Source of the DNA: Clostridiales bacterium
GTDB taxonomy: Bacteria > Bacillota > Clostridia > Lachnospirales > Lachnospiraceae
Direction of reading: 5' to 3'
Length of the DNA stretch: 64,000 nucleotides
Assembly (NCBI GenBank): GCA_019420275.1
Contig: JAHZHN010000002.1
Location: 37,691-101,690 of the forward strand
Part shown: positions 26,019 through 35,302 of the stretch, one piece after another
Layout: the number at the start of each line of letters is the position of its first letter
How positions within the stretch are numbered: position 1 is the first letter of the stretch
Notes under the pieces: model-generated
What the model was told of the DNA's origin: nothing
Seen by the model: only the letters and a program-made list of their open reading frames with translations
The model's database searches: none
Program-made: the position numbers and the translations under genes

Positions 26019-27490
26019 GCTCTGGCACCTCCTTTTGCGATCTCCGGAGCTTCATAATCTCTGGTCTGCTCAAATGTATAAGCTGCCTGAATGATTTTCT
26101 TCTCCTGGAAGCAATCTCCGATCAGCTGCAGCCCGATCGGCATTCCATTCTTGTCTTTGCCGCACGGAAGAGAAATTCCCGGCAGTCCTGCCAAATTGAC
26201 AGAAATCGTATAAATATCGCCCAAATACATTTTGATCGGGTCACTCAGGCTGTCTCCCAGTTTCGGTGCCGTCGTCGGAGCAACCGGCCCCAGGATCATA
26301 TCATATCGTTCAAATGCCTTATCAAACTCTTTCTTGATGAGAGCTTTCGTCCTCAAGGCTTTCAAATAATAAGCATCATAATATCCGGAACTTAAAACAA
26401 AAGATCCCAGCATGATCCGTCGTTTTACTTCCGCTCCAAATCCTTCGGATCTGGTCTTTTTGTACATATTATGAAGTCCTTCATAATCTTTTGCTCTGTA
26501 TCCATATTTTACTCCGTCAAATCTGGAAAGATTGGAGCTTGCCTCTGCTGACGCGATGACATAGTAAGCAGGGATTGCGTAATCTACCAGTCCAAGATCA
26601 AATTCTTCTACCACAGCGCCCTTCTCCTCCAGGACTTTCGCAGCTGCCAGCACCGCCTCTTTCACTTCCGGATCCAATCCTTCTCCGAAGTAATCTTTCG
26701 GAATCCCGATTTTCATTCCTTTTACATCATCGACCAAAGCTGCAGTAAAATCATAATCATCTCTCTCAATGGAAGTAGAGTCCTTTTCATCATGAGATGC
26801 GATCACTTCCAGCAGGGCCGCACAGTCTGATACATTTTTCGCAATTGGTCCAATCTGATCCAGAGAAGAACCATAAGCGATCAGTCCATATCGTGAAACC
26901 GTTCCATACGTTGGCTTCATTCCGGTCACACCACAGTAGGATGCCGGCTGACGGATGGATCCTCCAGTGTCAGATCCAAGAGCCATAAAACATTCGTTGG
27001 ACGCTACTGCCGCAGCAGATCCTCCGGAAGAACCTCCTGGAACTCTCTCCAGATCCCATGGATTCTTTGTTTCCCCAAAGGCTGAAGTCTCTGTTGTACT
27101 TCCCATGGCAAATTCATCCATATTTGTCTTTCCAAGGAAAATAACTCCTTCTTTTATAAGATTTTCTACTGCCTGTGCAGAATACGTTGGCACAAAATTT
27201 TCAAGAATCTTAGAGCTGCAGGTTGTTGTATATCCTTTTGTGCAGATATTGTCTTTCACTGCCATCGGCACTCCTGCCAGAGGGCCAGTATAAATTCCTT
27301 CTTCGATTCCTTTTTGTACTTCTTCGGCTCTTTTTAAAGCGCTTTCCTCATCATAAGATACAAATCCATGCACCTTATCTTCCACTGCTTTGATCTGTTC
27401 CAGGGCAGCCTTTGTCGCCTCCACAGCGGTTATTTCTTTTTCTTTTATCTTTCTGCCCAGTTCCAGGGCAGTGCAATCTAAAATCCTCAT
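26015..27490 (-). CDS. gatA: Asp-tRNA(Asn)/Glu-tRNA(Gln) amidotransferase subunit A
   Basis: A 491-residue amidase-signature protein. The catalytic Lys is in MAVKDNICTKG, the cis-Ser and Ser nucleophile in PGGSSGGSAAAVAS and GSDTGGSIRQPASYCG. It releases ammonia from glutamine and passes it to GatB. Middle gene of gatC-gatA-gatB; it starts 10 bases after gatC. Confidence 0.97.
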   Translation of the reverse strand: MRILDCTALELGRKIKEKEITAVEATKAALEQIKAVEDKVHGFVSYDEESALKRAEEVQKGIEEGIYTGPLAGVPMAVKDNICTKGYTTTCSSKILENFVPTYSAQAVENLIKEGVIFLGKTNMDEFAMGSTTETSAFGETKNPWDLERVPGGSSGGSAAAVASNECFMALGSDTGGSIRQPASYCGVTGMKPTYGTVSRYGLIAYGSSLDQIGPIAKNVSDCAALLEVIASHDEKDSTSIERDDYDFTAALVDDVKGMKIGIPKDYFGEGLDPEVKEAVLAAAKVLEEKGAVVEEFDLGLVDYAIPAYYVIASAEASSNLSRFDGVKYGYRAKDYEGLHNMYKKTRSEGFGAEVKRRIMLGSFVLSSGYYDAYYLKALRTKALIKKEFDKAFERYDMILGPVAPTTAPKLGDSLSDPIKMYLGDIYTISVNLAGLPGISLPCGKDKNGMPIGLQLIGDCFQEKKIIQAAYTFEQTRDYEAPEIAKGGARA

Positions 27491-27500
27491 GTCCCGCCTC

Positions 27501-27794
27501 CTATATGATCGTTCTTGGCACTACAAAAGAATTGTCCTGTGCCTCTGGCGCATTGGCCAGCGTATCTTTGCTTCCATCTCCATTGGTCACCACATCTTCA
27601 CGGAATACGTTGCGCACCGGAAATACATGAGACATCGGTTCTGCACCGCTGGTGTCCAGTTCATTCAATTTATCCACATAATCTAGCATGCTTTCCATAT
27701 CTTTTTTTGCTTGTTCCTTCTCCTCTCCGGACAATTCCAGTTTGGCAAGGATTCCGACATATTCGATTGTTTCATCATCAATATGATTTGCCAT
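27501..27794 (-). CDS. gatC: Asp-tRNA(Asn)/Glu-tRNA(Gln) amidotransferase subunit C
   Basis: A 97-residue GatC: helix DDETIEYVGILAKLELSGEE, then LDYVDKLNELDTSGAEPMSHVFPVRNVFREDVV. It stabilises the GatA-GatB interface. GAGGAAAG precedes ATG 27794. A leader with an attenuator-like hairpin lies upstream. Confidence 0.95.
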   Translation of the reverse strand: MANHIDDETIEYVGILAKLELSGEEKEQAKKDMESMLDYVDKLNELDTSGAEPMSHVFPVRNVFREDVVTNGDGSKDTLANAPEAQDNSFVVPRTII

Positions 27795-27840
27795 GTTCTT
27801 TCCTCCTTCATCTTCTGCCGCATTTCATCCGTTTTCTAAG

Positions 27841-27965
27841 AAAAAGCCCCGGGGCCTTTGGTGCCTCGGGGCAGAATCTCCATTCCACGGTACAGCCCGC
27901 CAGAGCTTCATTGCTCCGGATATTTCAATATTATTTAATGTATCATACTCCTTTTGTATTTTCAA
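27841..27965 (-). promoter_or_regulatory. gatCAB promoter and attenuator-like leader with partial T-box resemblance
   Basis: Minus-strand TTGAAA (27965-27960) and TACATT (27942-27937), 17 apart, could start a leader of about 135 bases. It folds into CCGGAGC-AATGAA-GCTCTGG, then GGGCTGTACCGTGG (27898-27885), then a 10-bp GC-rich terminator GCCCCGAGGC/GCCCCGGGGC with TTTTT (27872-27841). The 14-mer resembles the T-box antiterminator GGGTGGNACCGCGG but lacks an exact TGGN. Its CGGG could sequester the terminator 5' arm. The hairpin may instead simply terminate the upstream gene. Confidence 0.5.
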
Positions 27966-27976
27966 GCCGTATCCCT

Positions 27977-29086
27977 TCAATTTCCATCCAGCTGTTCATA
28001 AAACCGATATTCCACCGCATTTTCAGGGCGAGTATACACAGACGGCTCCAATTCCACTTCCATGTCCTCCGGCACTTTGATCTTCATTCCTTTATAAAAA
28101 TACACCTGAAGATATCTTTCCGGGTCTCCCCATACATCATTTGCACCGCTGGCAATCATACCATAATCTGTGATATATTCTGCACCATTTTTCGTGATCT
28201 GATAGATCGTTTGTACCGTACCCCGGTTCTTTTTGCAGACAATATCATAGGAACCTGCCGGAAAATCATCCCCCGCAGTCATCGTTCCTTTTATCAAAAC
28301 ATTTTCTTTGAGCGGATTCGCTATCCGTTCAAATCCATCATCTGCGCTGTCTGTCTCCAGCCGCATGGTTCCTGCGCCGTCAATCCTTACATACGTTCCC
28401 TGATACAGGCGGATTTCTTCTGATTTTTTATAAAAATCATCGTTTTTGTCTGCATCTGTCTTATAAAAATCATAGATATGTATACGCTGTTTCTGATTTG
28501 TTAACGTCAGTGCTGTTTTGCCTTCCTGAATGGATGCTTTATATATTCCTTCGGGAAGATCTGCACCTACCAGATATTCCCCGGCCGTCAGTTCTATATC
28601 AAAGTGTTCTCCTTTGGTATCCAGCGCATAAGTTGTATTTTCATAGGGATCTGGTTCTTCCACATCATCGGAACCAGTTTCATCAAACCATCGGTATTGG
28701 ATTTCGTTTTTTATATCTGAAATTCCCTGAAATATCATACTTCCAACTGCCGGAAAAATTCCGGAGAATATCAGAACGATCACGATCAAAAAAATCAGTC
28801 CGGTCTTCCTGGAATTTTTGCTGTATGTTTGATTCCTGCCAGACTTCTTTGTCCTTGCCTTTCTTTTGTATGAATTGTGCTGCTTCCAGGTTTTCTTTTT
28901 TCTGCCGCATTTCTTTTCTTCATGGGCAAAAACCGGTTTTTTCGTTCTGGAATCCTGCTCCAGCACATCCCAGTGACGGTCCGGCTGTTCTTCTCTGCTT
29001 TCCAGCCGCTTGAAATCATACCCACAGACAGGACAAACTCCATTTCTTAACTTTACATCACAAATTGGACACTTCTTATATTTCAT
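27977..29086 (-). CDS. zinc-ribbon membrane protein of unknown function
   Basis: A 369-residue protein. An N-terminal zinc ribbon (CPIC ... CPVCG, residues 6-22) and a basic linker precede one membrane helix (TGLIFLIVIVLIFSGIFPAVG, about 95-115). The extracellular part contains two similar beta units, GEYLVGADLPEGIYKA and AGDDFPAGSYDIVCKK, which are short repeats seen in Firmicutes surface proteins. ATG 29086 follows GTGAGGAAAAG; a GTG 12 bases earlier overlaps the ribosome site. It looks like an inside-out envelope sensor or scaffold; function unknown. It ends the long glmM-side run. Confidence 0.75.
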   Translation of the reverse strand: MKYKKCPICDVKLRNGVCPVCGYDFKRLESREEQPDRHWDVLEQDSRTKKPVFAHEEKKCGRKKKTWKQHNSYKRKARTKKSGRNQTYSKNSRKTGLIFLIVIVLIFSGIFPAVGSMIFQGISDIKNEIQYRWFDETGSDDVEEPDPYENTTYALDTKGEHFDIELTAGEYLVGADLPEGIYKASIQEGKTALTLTNQKQRIHIYDFYKTDADKNDDFYKKSEEIRLYQGTYVRIDGAGTMRLETDSADDGFERIANPLKENVLIKGTMTAGDDFPAGSYDIVCKKNRGTVQTIYQITKNGAEYITDYGMIASGANDVWGDPERYLQVYFYKGMKIKVPEDMEVELEPSVYTRPENAVEYRFYEQLDGN

Positions 29087-29113
29087 ACTTTTCCTCACCC
29101 TGTTCGTTCTGGA

Positions 29114-29620
29114 TTACAGGACTCCGTCTTCTCTGAGCATATTTCCTACTTCGATGTATTCCGGGACACTGTCATTTATATACTTCTTTTCTTCCTCTGT
29201 CAGCGGACGCTTCACTCTGGCGGGACTTCCCATCACAAGCATTCCATCCGGTATTTCCACATTTTGTGTCACCAGGCTTCCTGCCCCGATCAGACATCCT
29301 TTTCCAATCTTTGCACCATCCATAATAATGGAACCCATGCCGATCAGCGTATGATCTCCTATCTCGCATCCATGAATCACCGCATTGTGACCAATCGTTA
29401 CACCATCGCCTATTTTCACACTCTTGCCTTCATCTACATGAATGGTACAGTTTTCCTGAACATTGCTGCGTTTCCCAATCACGATGGATTCTTCTCCTTC
29501 CGCTCTCATAACCGTAAAGAAAAGCACTGTGGACTCCTCTCCGATCGTGATATTCCCCAGCAGAACCGATTCCTTGGCAATCTTTGCGGATTCTGCGATT
29601 TTAGGTTTTGCGTAATTCAT
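29114..29620 (-). CDS. gamma-carbonic anhydrase family hexapeptide protein
   Basis: A 168-residue left-handed beta-helix protein (YrdA/PaaY/CaiE type). Hexapeptide turns run through ILLGNITIGEESTV- and SVKIGDGVTIGHNAVIHG-like segments, and histidines expected as zinc ligands occur at HVDEG, GHNAVIHGCEIGDHTL. The trimeric fold either hydrates CO2 or acts on CoA thioesters; activity is not inferable. ATG 29620 follows directly after the stop of the previous gene. Confidence 0.88.
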   Translation of the reverse strand: MNYAKPKIAESAKIAKESVLLGNITIGEESTVLFFTVMRAEGEESIVIGKRSNVQENCTIHVDEGKSVKIGDGVTIGHNAVIHGCEIGDHTLIGMGSIIMDGAKIGKGCLIGAGSLVTQNVEIPDGMLVMGSPARVKRPLTEEEKKYINDSVPEYIEVGNMLREDGVL

Positions 29621-30127
29621 CTACTTCCGTCCTTTCTTTTTCTCCTCTGCCTCTTTTCTGGCCTCGTAATCAATAAAAGCTACATCTCCAAATACAAGCT
29701 TTGTGATCCAGATCAGGCTGGCTGCGGGAACTACCATCCAGATACTTCTCTCTTCCATCAGACCCAGATCCAGGATTCCCTCATACTGCAGTGCCAGCAT
29801 AAGCGTATACACTAAAATAATCCAGTAGGAAACTTCATATCCTATTGTTATTTTTCGGTTCCAGTTCTTGCAAAAGAAGAATTTCTCCAGGCTCAGGATG
29901 GCGATCGCTACAAGATTCATGCCCATTCCTGCCTGAAAATATGCATCTGCTTCCATATATTTCCCGATATACAGTCCAAGAAATGATGCGGCAAAAAGAA
30001 GGATCAGAAGGAAAAACAAAATCTTCTCTGTTCCTCCCATTCTCTTTTCAATTCTTCTCACTCTTGCAGTACCTGTCCGGGATTTTGGATTCCCTTTTGT
30101 TTTTTGCTGTTGTTTCTTGTTTGCCAT
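29621..30127 (-). CDS. four-helix membrane protein of unknown function
   Basis: A 168-residue protein. A lysine/arginine-rich cytosolic N-terminus (about 1-32) is followed by four hydrophobic segments (ILFFLLILLFAASFLGLYIG, MNLVAIAILSLEKFFF, VSYWIILVYTLMLALQY, IWMVVPAASLIWITKLVFG) and a charged tail EARKEAEEKKKGRK. ATG 30127 has GAGG upstream; an earlier frame to 30166 overlaps the previous gene. I recognise no named family. Confidence 0.72.
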   Translation of the reverse strand: MANKKQQQKTKGNPKSRTGTARVRRIEKRMGGTEKILFFLLILLFAASFLGLYIGKYMEADAYFQAGMGMNLVAIAILSLEKFFFCKNWNRKITIGYEVSYWIILVYTLMLALQYEGILDLGLMEERSIWMVVPAASLIWITKLVFGDVAFIDYEARKEAEEKKKGRK

Positions 30128-30158
30128 TTGTAAATACCTCACATTCTTTTCAGTCTTT

Positions 30159-30794
30159 CTAGTCACGGCTCTCTATCATCAATAAAGTTCCGGACCGGAA
30201 ACGGATTTCTCCGCACTCTTCTGCCAGCTCATTGCTGATGCCCCAGGATTCATGAAATACCAGGGTGTCTTCATTCAGCGGATATTTAAACCCGCTAAGT
30301 GTCACTCCCTTTGCCTCATAAAGAGGGATCAGGGAAATATATTGGCCGAACTGCTGTCCTTTTTCAATCCTGTGATTGTGTTCCAGAACAGAAATCCGAT
30401 TATGCCCGTCCACCATCTGCGCCTTTACGCCATTGCGAAACGCGTACACAAGCTGTCCGATATTTCCCAGCACATGATCCAGCCGGGTTCCGGAAGCTCC
30501 CATTAGTAAAATTTCATCTGCTCCCATGGAAATCGCTTTTTGTACCGCAAGTCCTGTATCCGTATCATCTTTCTCACACGGTGCCAGCAGTTTATCTTCT
30601 GTGGCAAACCGATCCATCACTTCCCGGCTGCAGCTGTCAAAATCTCCTAAGATTGCGTCCGGCTGGATACAAAGTTTTTCTGCCTGCAAAAGTCCCTTGT
30701 CTGCAGCGATGACTTTATCTGGTTTCCATGTTTTAATATAAGATGAGGCGAAGACCGGATCAAAGTCTCCGCCTGTCAATATTAATATCTTCAT
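30159..30794 (-). CDS. thiamine pyrophosphokinase
   Basis: A 211-residue enzyme of the Thi80/ThiN family. VIAADKGLLQAEKL, DAILGDFDS and KDDTDTGLAVQKAISMGADEI carry the metal and ATP-binding acidic residues; GATGTRLDH-type sequence appears as GASGTRLDHVLGN. It makes thiamine diphosphate from thiamine and ATP. The start codon overlaps the rsgA stop (TAATG), the usual order in Firmicutes (prkC-rsgA-rpe-thiN); rpe is absent here. Confidence 0.92.
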   Translation of the reverse strand: MKILILTGGDFDPVFASSYIKTWKPDKVIAADKGLLQAEKLCIQPDAILGDFDSCSREVMDRFATEDKLLAPCEKDDTDTGLAVQKAISMGADEILLMGASGTRLDHVLGNIGQLVYAFRNGVKAQMVDGHNRISVLEHNHRIEKGQQFGQYISLIPLYEAKGVTLSGFKYPLNEDTLVFHESWGISNELAEECGEIRFRSGTLLMIESRD

Positions 30795-31669
30795 TACCAC
30801 TTTCTCTTTTCTTTCAGTTCCTGATATATGTTCACATAATTTTCATAACGGATCCTGCTGATCCTGCCTTCTTCCAGGGCCTTTTTCACACCGCAGTCCG
30901 GTTCGTGGGTATGGCTGCATCCCTGGAACCTGCACTGGCTTTCGTAAGGAGCAAACTCCTGAAAATAATCTTTGACTTCGTCTTCTTCAAACCGGTCAAT
31001 AAACAAAGAACTAAACCCGGGAGTATCCAGCACGAAGGTTCCTCTCTCGATCATGATCAGCTCGGAATGCCTTGTCGTATGACGGCCTCGCTGAATTTTC
31101 CTGCTGACAGCCCCAACTTCCATATTGGCATCCGGGTTCAGCTGATTCATCAAAGATGACTTTCCAACACCGGAAGGTCCTGCCAAAACTGTTGTCTTTC
31201 CACGAATCAAATCCCGGATCTCATGGATTCCATTTCCTTCTTTGGCACTGATAAATACAACCTGATGTCCGCACTGCTCATAAATGCCCTCCAGCTGTGC
31301 CAATTCCTTCTCTTTGGCCAAATCCTTTTTATTGAAACATACGATGACCGGTATTCCCTGTTTTTCCATGGTCATCAAAAAACGGTCCAACAGATTGTAA
31401 TTTGGTTTTGGATTTTTCGCCGCAAACACAACAATGGCCTGATCCACATTTGCAACAGCCGGACGAATCAGTTCATTCATCCGGGGAAGGATCTCTGTCA
31501 GATTTCCTTCCCTGTCCTTTTCATCCAATATCTCAATCTCAACCCAGTCTCCAACCAGCGGTTTTACCTTCTGGTTGCGGAAAATTCCTTTTGCCCGGCA
31601 CCGATAGATAGTTCCTTCCACTGCCACATCATAAAATCCGGCGATTCCTTTTATTATCTTTCCCTGCAT
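30794..31669 (-). CDS. rsgA: ribosome small-subunit-dependent GTPase RsgA
   Basis: A 291-residue circularly permuted GTPase with an N-terminal OB domain. G4 is CFNKKDL, G1 AGPSGVGKSSLMNQLNPD, G3 DTPGFSS, and the C-terminal zinc site is CRFQGCSHTHEPDCGV. It acts late in 30S maturation. It is located directly after the prkC/prpC pair, as in other Firmicutes. Confidence 0.95.
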   Translation of the reverse strand: MQGKIIKGIAGFYDVAVEGTIYRCRAKGIFRNQKVKPLVGDWVEIEILDEKDREGNLTEILPRMNELIRPAVANVDQAIVVFAAKNPKPNYNLLDRFLMTMEKQGIPVIVCFNKKDLAKEKELAQLEGIYEQCGHQVVFISAKEGNGIHEIRDLIRGKTTVLAGPSGVGKSSLMNQLNPDANMEVGAVSRKIQRGRHTTRHSELIMIERGTFVLDTPGFSSLFIDRFEEDEVKDYFQEFAPYESQCRFQGCSHTHEPDCGVKKALEEGRISRIRYENYVNIYQELKEKRKW

Positions 31670-31687
31670 TCGACTTTAACGCTCCTG

Positions 31688-33523
31688 CTATTCATTCTCA
31701 TCTGGTTCTTCTTCATCTGGTTCCTGCTCATCGGTCGTTGTTGTAGACGGACGGCTTCCAAGACTGACGGTAATTCCCACTGCAGTTCCCTTGGAAACTT
31801 TCGTTCCTGAAGAAATAGACTGGCTGATCACCTGATTCTTCTCTACATTATTATCATATTTTCTTGTTACGCTTCCTAATGTAAGTCCCATATTTTTAAG
31901 CTGCTGTCTTGCCTCAGATTCCGTATAGTAAGACAGGTTCGGAACCGTCACCTGCTCACTGCCGCTGCTGACTGTAATTGTCACAGTAGTGCCGGCAGAT
32001 GCTTTGGAGCCGCTGGACGGTGACTGAGAAATTACCTTTCCCTCTCCAACACTGGAGCTGTAAGCTGTCTTTACACTTACCTTAAATCCTGCACTCTGCA
32101 GTGTACTGGTTGCCGCTGACTGGCTCTTTCCCTTTACATTTGGAATCGTTGTCTTGGACTCTCCGCTGCTGACTGTCAGCGTGATCGTGTCTCCTTTTTT
32201 CACCTCTGAATCACTTTTCAGACTCTGTTCAATGACAAGTCCTGCTTTATAACTGGAAGACGCCTGGGTCTTCGTCTCAATTTTAAGATTATCCCCAATG
32301 GCTTCTTTCGCCTGGCTCAATGACATTCCTACCACATTTGGAACCTGATATTTGTCCGCTGCCTCTTCTTCAGAGTCCTCGCTGGCTGTTGTGATCTGTT
32401 CGGTAGAAGCCTCATCTCCGGACCGGAACAATCCTGAACTTCTTACTACAAAAGTGATCACTGCAATCAAAATGATCGCCCCGACCACAGCAGCAAGCAC
32501 AATGATCAGTTTTTCAATCTTGGAGTTCATTCCCTCCTCTTCGCCATCATCTTCCGCCAGATAACCATTCTCCTCATCCGACTCTGGTTCCCCTGCTTTT
32601 TCCTTTTCCTCGTCTTCTTTCTGCTGAAGTTCATCCTGGTCCACCAGAATCGTCGGGGAATCATCCACTGCAGGTGCAAATCCTACATAATCTCCGGAAG
32701 TATCCTGAAATACCAGCTTCAGATCCTCAATCAATTCATCTGCCGTCTGATATCGTTCTTCCGGTTTTTTCATGACACATTTTAAAATAATCTTTTCTAA
32801 GCTGTCCGGGATTCCCTCCGTGATCTCACTGGGCGGAGTGATCTCATTTTGAAGATGCATCAGGGCGATGGTAACCCCATTTTCATGATCAAACGGGACT
32901 CTTCCCGTTACCATCTCATACATCGTAATTCCCAGAGAATAGATATCACTCTTCTCATCACAAAACCGTCCTTTGGCCTGCTCAGGGGAAATATAATGCA
33001 CCGATCCGATGGCAGTTGCTGTGGAAGTCACCGTATTGGCATTGGCCGCCTTGGCGATTCCAAAATCAGTTACTTTGATCATGCCGTCATCTGAAATCAA
33101 GATATTCTGGGGCTTAATGTCCCGATGGATAATATGATGATTATGCGCATGAGAAAGCGCAGATGCAATCTGCAAAGAAATGTCCACTGTCTCCTGGGGC
33201 GACAGCCGCCCTTTTCTTTTAATATACTCCTTGAGGGTAATCCCTCCGGCCAATTCCATTACAATGTAATTGACCCCCTCTTCTAAACCTACATCATAAA
33301 TATTTACAATATTCGGATGGGTCAGGCTTGCGATTGCCTGCGCCTCCGTCTGAAATTTTTTCAGGAATTTTTCATCATCTACATATTCTGGTTTCAGTAC
33401 TTTAACTGCTACTTTTCGATTCAATTTCTGATCTATTGCCATATATACATCGGCCATTCCACCTGATCCGATTCTTTTCAGGATTTCATAACGGCCGCCG
33501 AGAATTTCTCCAATCTCTAACAC
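31688..33523 (-). CDS. prkC: PASTA-domain Ser/Thr protein kinase
   Basis: A 611-residue Hanks-type kinase. Kinase domain about 10-270: glycine loop IGSGGMADVY, catalytic HRDIKPQNIL, VTDFGIAK. An acidic linker, one membrane helix (IIVLAAVVGAIILIAVITFVV, about 340-360) and three PASTA repeats starting at PNVVGM, PNVKGK and PNLSYY follow, then an acidic tail. It senses muropeptides or lipid II outside and phosphorylates cytosolic targets. Translation starts with GTG 33523 after GATGAGGTG. prpC lies 11 bases upstream. Confidence 0.96.
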   Translation of the reverse strand: MLEIGEILGGRYEILKRIGSGGMADVYMAIDQKLNRKVAVKVLKPEYVDDEKFLKKFQTEAQAIASLTHPNIVNIYDVGLEEGVNYIVMELAGGITLKEYIKRKGRLSPQETVDISLQIASALSHAHNHHIIHRDIKPQNILISDDGMIKVTDFGIAKAANANTVTSTATAIGSVHYISPEQAKGRFCDEKSDIYSLGITMYEMVTGRVPFDHENGVTIALMHLQNEITPPSEITEGIPDSLEKIILKCVMKKPEERYQTADELIEDLKLVFQDTSGDYVGFAPAVDDSPTILVDQDELQQKEDEEKEKAGEPESDEENGYLAEDDGEEEGMNSKIEKLIIVLAAVVGAIILIAVITFVVRSSGLFRSGDEASTEQITTASEDSEEEAADKYQVPNVVGMSLSQAKEAIGDNLKIETKTQASSSYKAGLVIEQSLKSDSEVKKGDTITLTVSSGESKTTIPNVKGKSQSAATSTLQSAGFKVSVKTAYSSSVGEGKVISQSPSSGSKASAGTTVTITVSSGSEQVTVPNLSYYTESEARQQLKNMGLTLGSVTRKYDNNVEKNQVISQSISSGTKVSKGTAVGITVSLGSRPSTTTTDEQEPDEEEPDENE

Positions 33524-33534
33524 CTGTTTTCACC

Positions 33535-34254
33535 TCATCTCTTCAATTCCACAATGACCAGCGATATATTATCCCGTCCGCCATATTCATTGGCACGGGC
33601 GATCATCTGACTTGCTTTGTTTTCCAGCTGGCCGTGGTCTAAAAGAAGTTCTTCCAATTCATCATCTGCTATCATATTCGTCAAACCATCACTGCACAAA
33701 AGCAAATAACCATCCTGAGCCTGGAACTGAAAAAAATCAGGCTCTGCAGATGGTGCTCCTACTGCTCTGGTGATTAAATTCTTTTTCGGATGGAGCCTGC
33801 TTTGGTCTCTGCGCAGCGCACCTGCCTGAACCAGTTCCTCTACATAGGAATGATCCACGGTAATCTGTTCTAAACTCTTTGCTCCATAATAAAGTCTGCT
33901 GTCTCCAATATTCATGACTGTAATCCATGACCCGGAAACCGTAGCCGCGACGATGGTAGTTCCCATTCCCGCATAGGAAGAATCTTCCCTGCACTTTTCT
34001 AAAATTTCCTGGTTCACAACGGCAATCGCCGCCTTCATGGATTCGATTCTATCTTCTTCCTCTGACTCGCGCAGTAAGTCCACAAACCGGCTTACTGCAT
34101 AAGAAGACGCATATCCTCCCGCCTGATGGCCTCCCATGCCATCCGCTACAATATATAGATTCTCAAATTTGCCTACTGGCTGGTCGCTTACAAAAATCGT
34201 ATCCTGATTCTCTGATCTGACCTTTCCAATATGTGACTCTCCAACGGATCGCAT
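33535..34254 (-). CDS. prpC: PP2C-family Ser/Thr phosphatase
   Basis: A 239-residue PPM phosphatase. Metal motifs are GKVRSENQD, VADGMGGHQAGGYAS, LCSDGLTNM and GRDNISLVIVEL. It reverses phosphorylation by the PASTA kinase encoded next. Classic kinase/phosphatase pair. Confidence 0.95.
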   Translation of the reverse strand: MRSVGESHIGKVRSENQDTIFVSDQPVGKFENLYIVADGMGGHQAGGYASSYAVSRFVDLLRESEEEDRIESMKAAIAVVNQEILEKCREDSSYAGMGTTIVAATVSGSWITVMNIGDSRLYYGAKSLEQITVDHSYVEELVQAGALRRDQSRLHPKKNLITRAVGAPSAEPDFFQFQAQDGYLLLCSDGLTNMIADDELEELLLDHGQLENKASQMIARANEYGGRDNISLVIVELKR

Positions 34255-34266
34255 ATTCGTACTCCT

Positions 34267-35301
34267 TTACTTTACAGATTGTAGTTTCGTTCGCCTTAGC
34301 TGCCCGCAGGCGGCATTGATGTCTGCGCCCATCTCTCTTCTTATCGTAACATTTACACAGTTTTTTTCAAGTATCTTTTTAAATTCCATAATAGATTCCG
34401 GCAAAGACTGCCGATAATTTCTTTCCTTGATCGGATTTACCGGAATCAAGTTCACATGGCATGGAAATCCTTTCAGCCTGCTGCACAATTCCATGGCATT
34501 TTCCGGCTGATCATTGACTCCCGCCACCAGGCTGTACTCAAAGGTCATCCGGCGTCTGGTCTCCTGAAAATAATATCTGCAGGCATCCAGCAATTCGTCC
34601 ATCGTGTATTTTTGCGCAATCGGCATCAGTTCTCTTCTCTTTTCATCATTTGGCGCATGAAGAGAAATTGCCAGTGTGATCTGAAGATGCTCCTGAGCCA
34701 GATCCCGGATTTTTGGAACAATTCCGCAAGTTGAAATCGTGAGATTTCTCTGGCTGATATGTAATCCTTTTTCAGAGGTGATCAACTCCAGAAAACGCAG
34801 AACATTTTCATAGTTGTCCATTGGCTCTCCTGTCCCCATCATAACGACGTTGGACACTCTCTCCCCTGTATCTTTCTGGATATAATAAATCTGACTCAAC
34901 ATCTCAGACGGCTCCAGATTCCGATCCAGTCCGCCAAGGGTAGATGCACAGAACTTACAGCCCATCCGGCATCCAGCCTGAGATGAAATGCAGACTGAAT
35001 TTCCATGCTTATACTTCATGAGAACACTCTCGATGATATTGCCGTCATAGAGCTCAAACAAATATTTTCGCGTTCCATCCAGCTTTGAAATGAAGCAGTC
35101 TATCTTCTTCACTCCATACATGACATATCCCTGCTCCTGCAGTTTTTGCTTCAGCTTTTTCGGAAGGTTTCCCATTTCATCCCAGGAAAACGCCAGGTGC
35201 TTATGCATCCATTCATAAAGCTGTTTCGCCCGGAACTTCGGTTCCTGAAGTGATATCATGCATTCCTCTAACTCCTCTAAGGTCATTGATTTTAAATCCA
35301 T
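34267..35301 (-). CDS. rlmN: 23S rRNA/tRNA adenine-C2 methyltransferase RlmN
   Basis: A 344-residue radical SAM methylase. The cluster motif is CRMGCKFCAS; MGTGEPMDNYENV, TISTCGIVP and SLHAPNDEKRRELMPI are family signatures, and the catalytic cysteines are near the C-terminus (NAACGQL) and in the core. It methylates A2503 of 23S rRNA and A37 of some tRNAs. Confidence 0.97.
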   Translation of the reverse strand: MDLKSMTLEELEECMISLQEPKFRAKQLYEWMHKHLAFSWDEMGNLPKKLKQKLQEQGYVMYGVKKIDCFISKLDGTRKYLFELYDGNIIESVLMKYKHGNSVCISSQAGCRMGCKFCASTLGGLDRNLEPSEMLSQIYYIQKDTGERVSNVVMMGTGEPMDNYENVLRFLELITSEKGLHISQRNLTISTCGIVPKIRDLAQEHLQITLAISLHAPNDEKRRELMPIAQKYTMDELLDACRYYFQETRRRMTFEYSLVAGVNDQPENAMELCSRLKGFPCHVNLIPVNPIKERNYRQSLPESIMEFKKILEKNCVNVTIRREMGADINAACGQLRRTKLQSVK

Positions 35302-35302
35302 T

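Noticed and set aside
27841..27945. A full canonical T-box riboswitch before gatC
   Set aside because: There is no room or visible sequence for Stem I, and TGGN is not exact; only a partial resemblance is reported.
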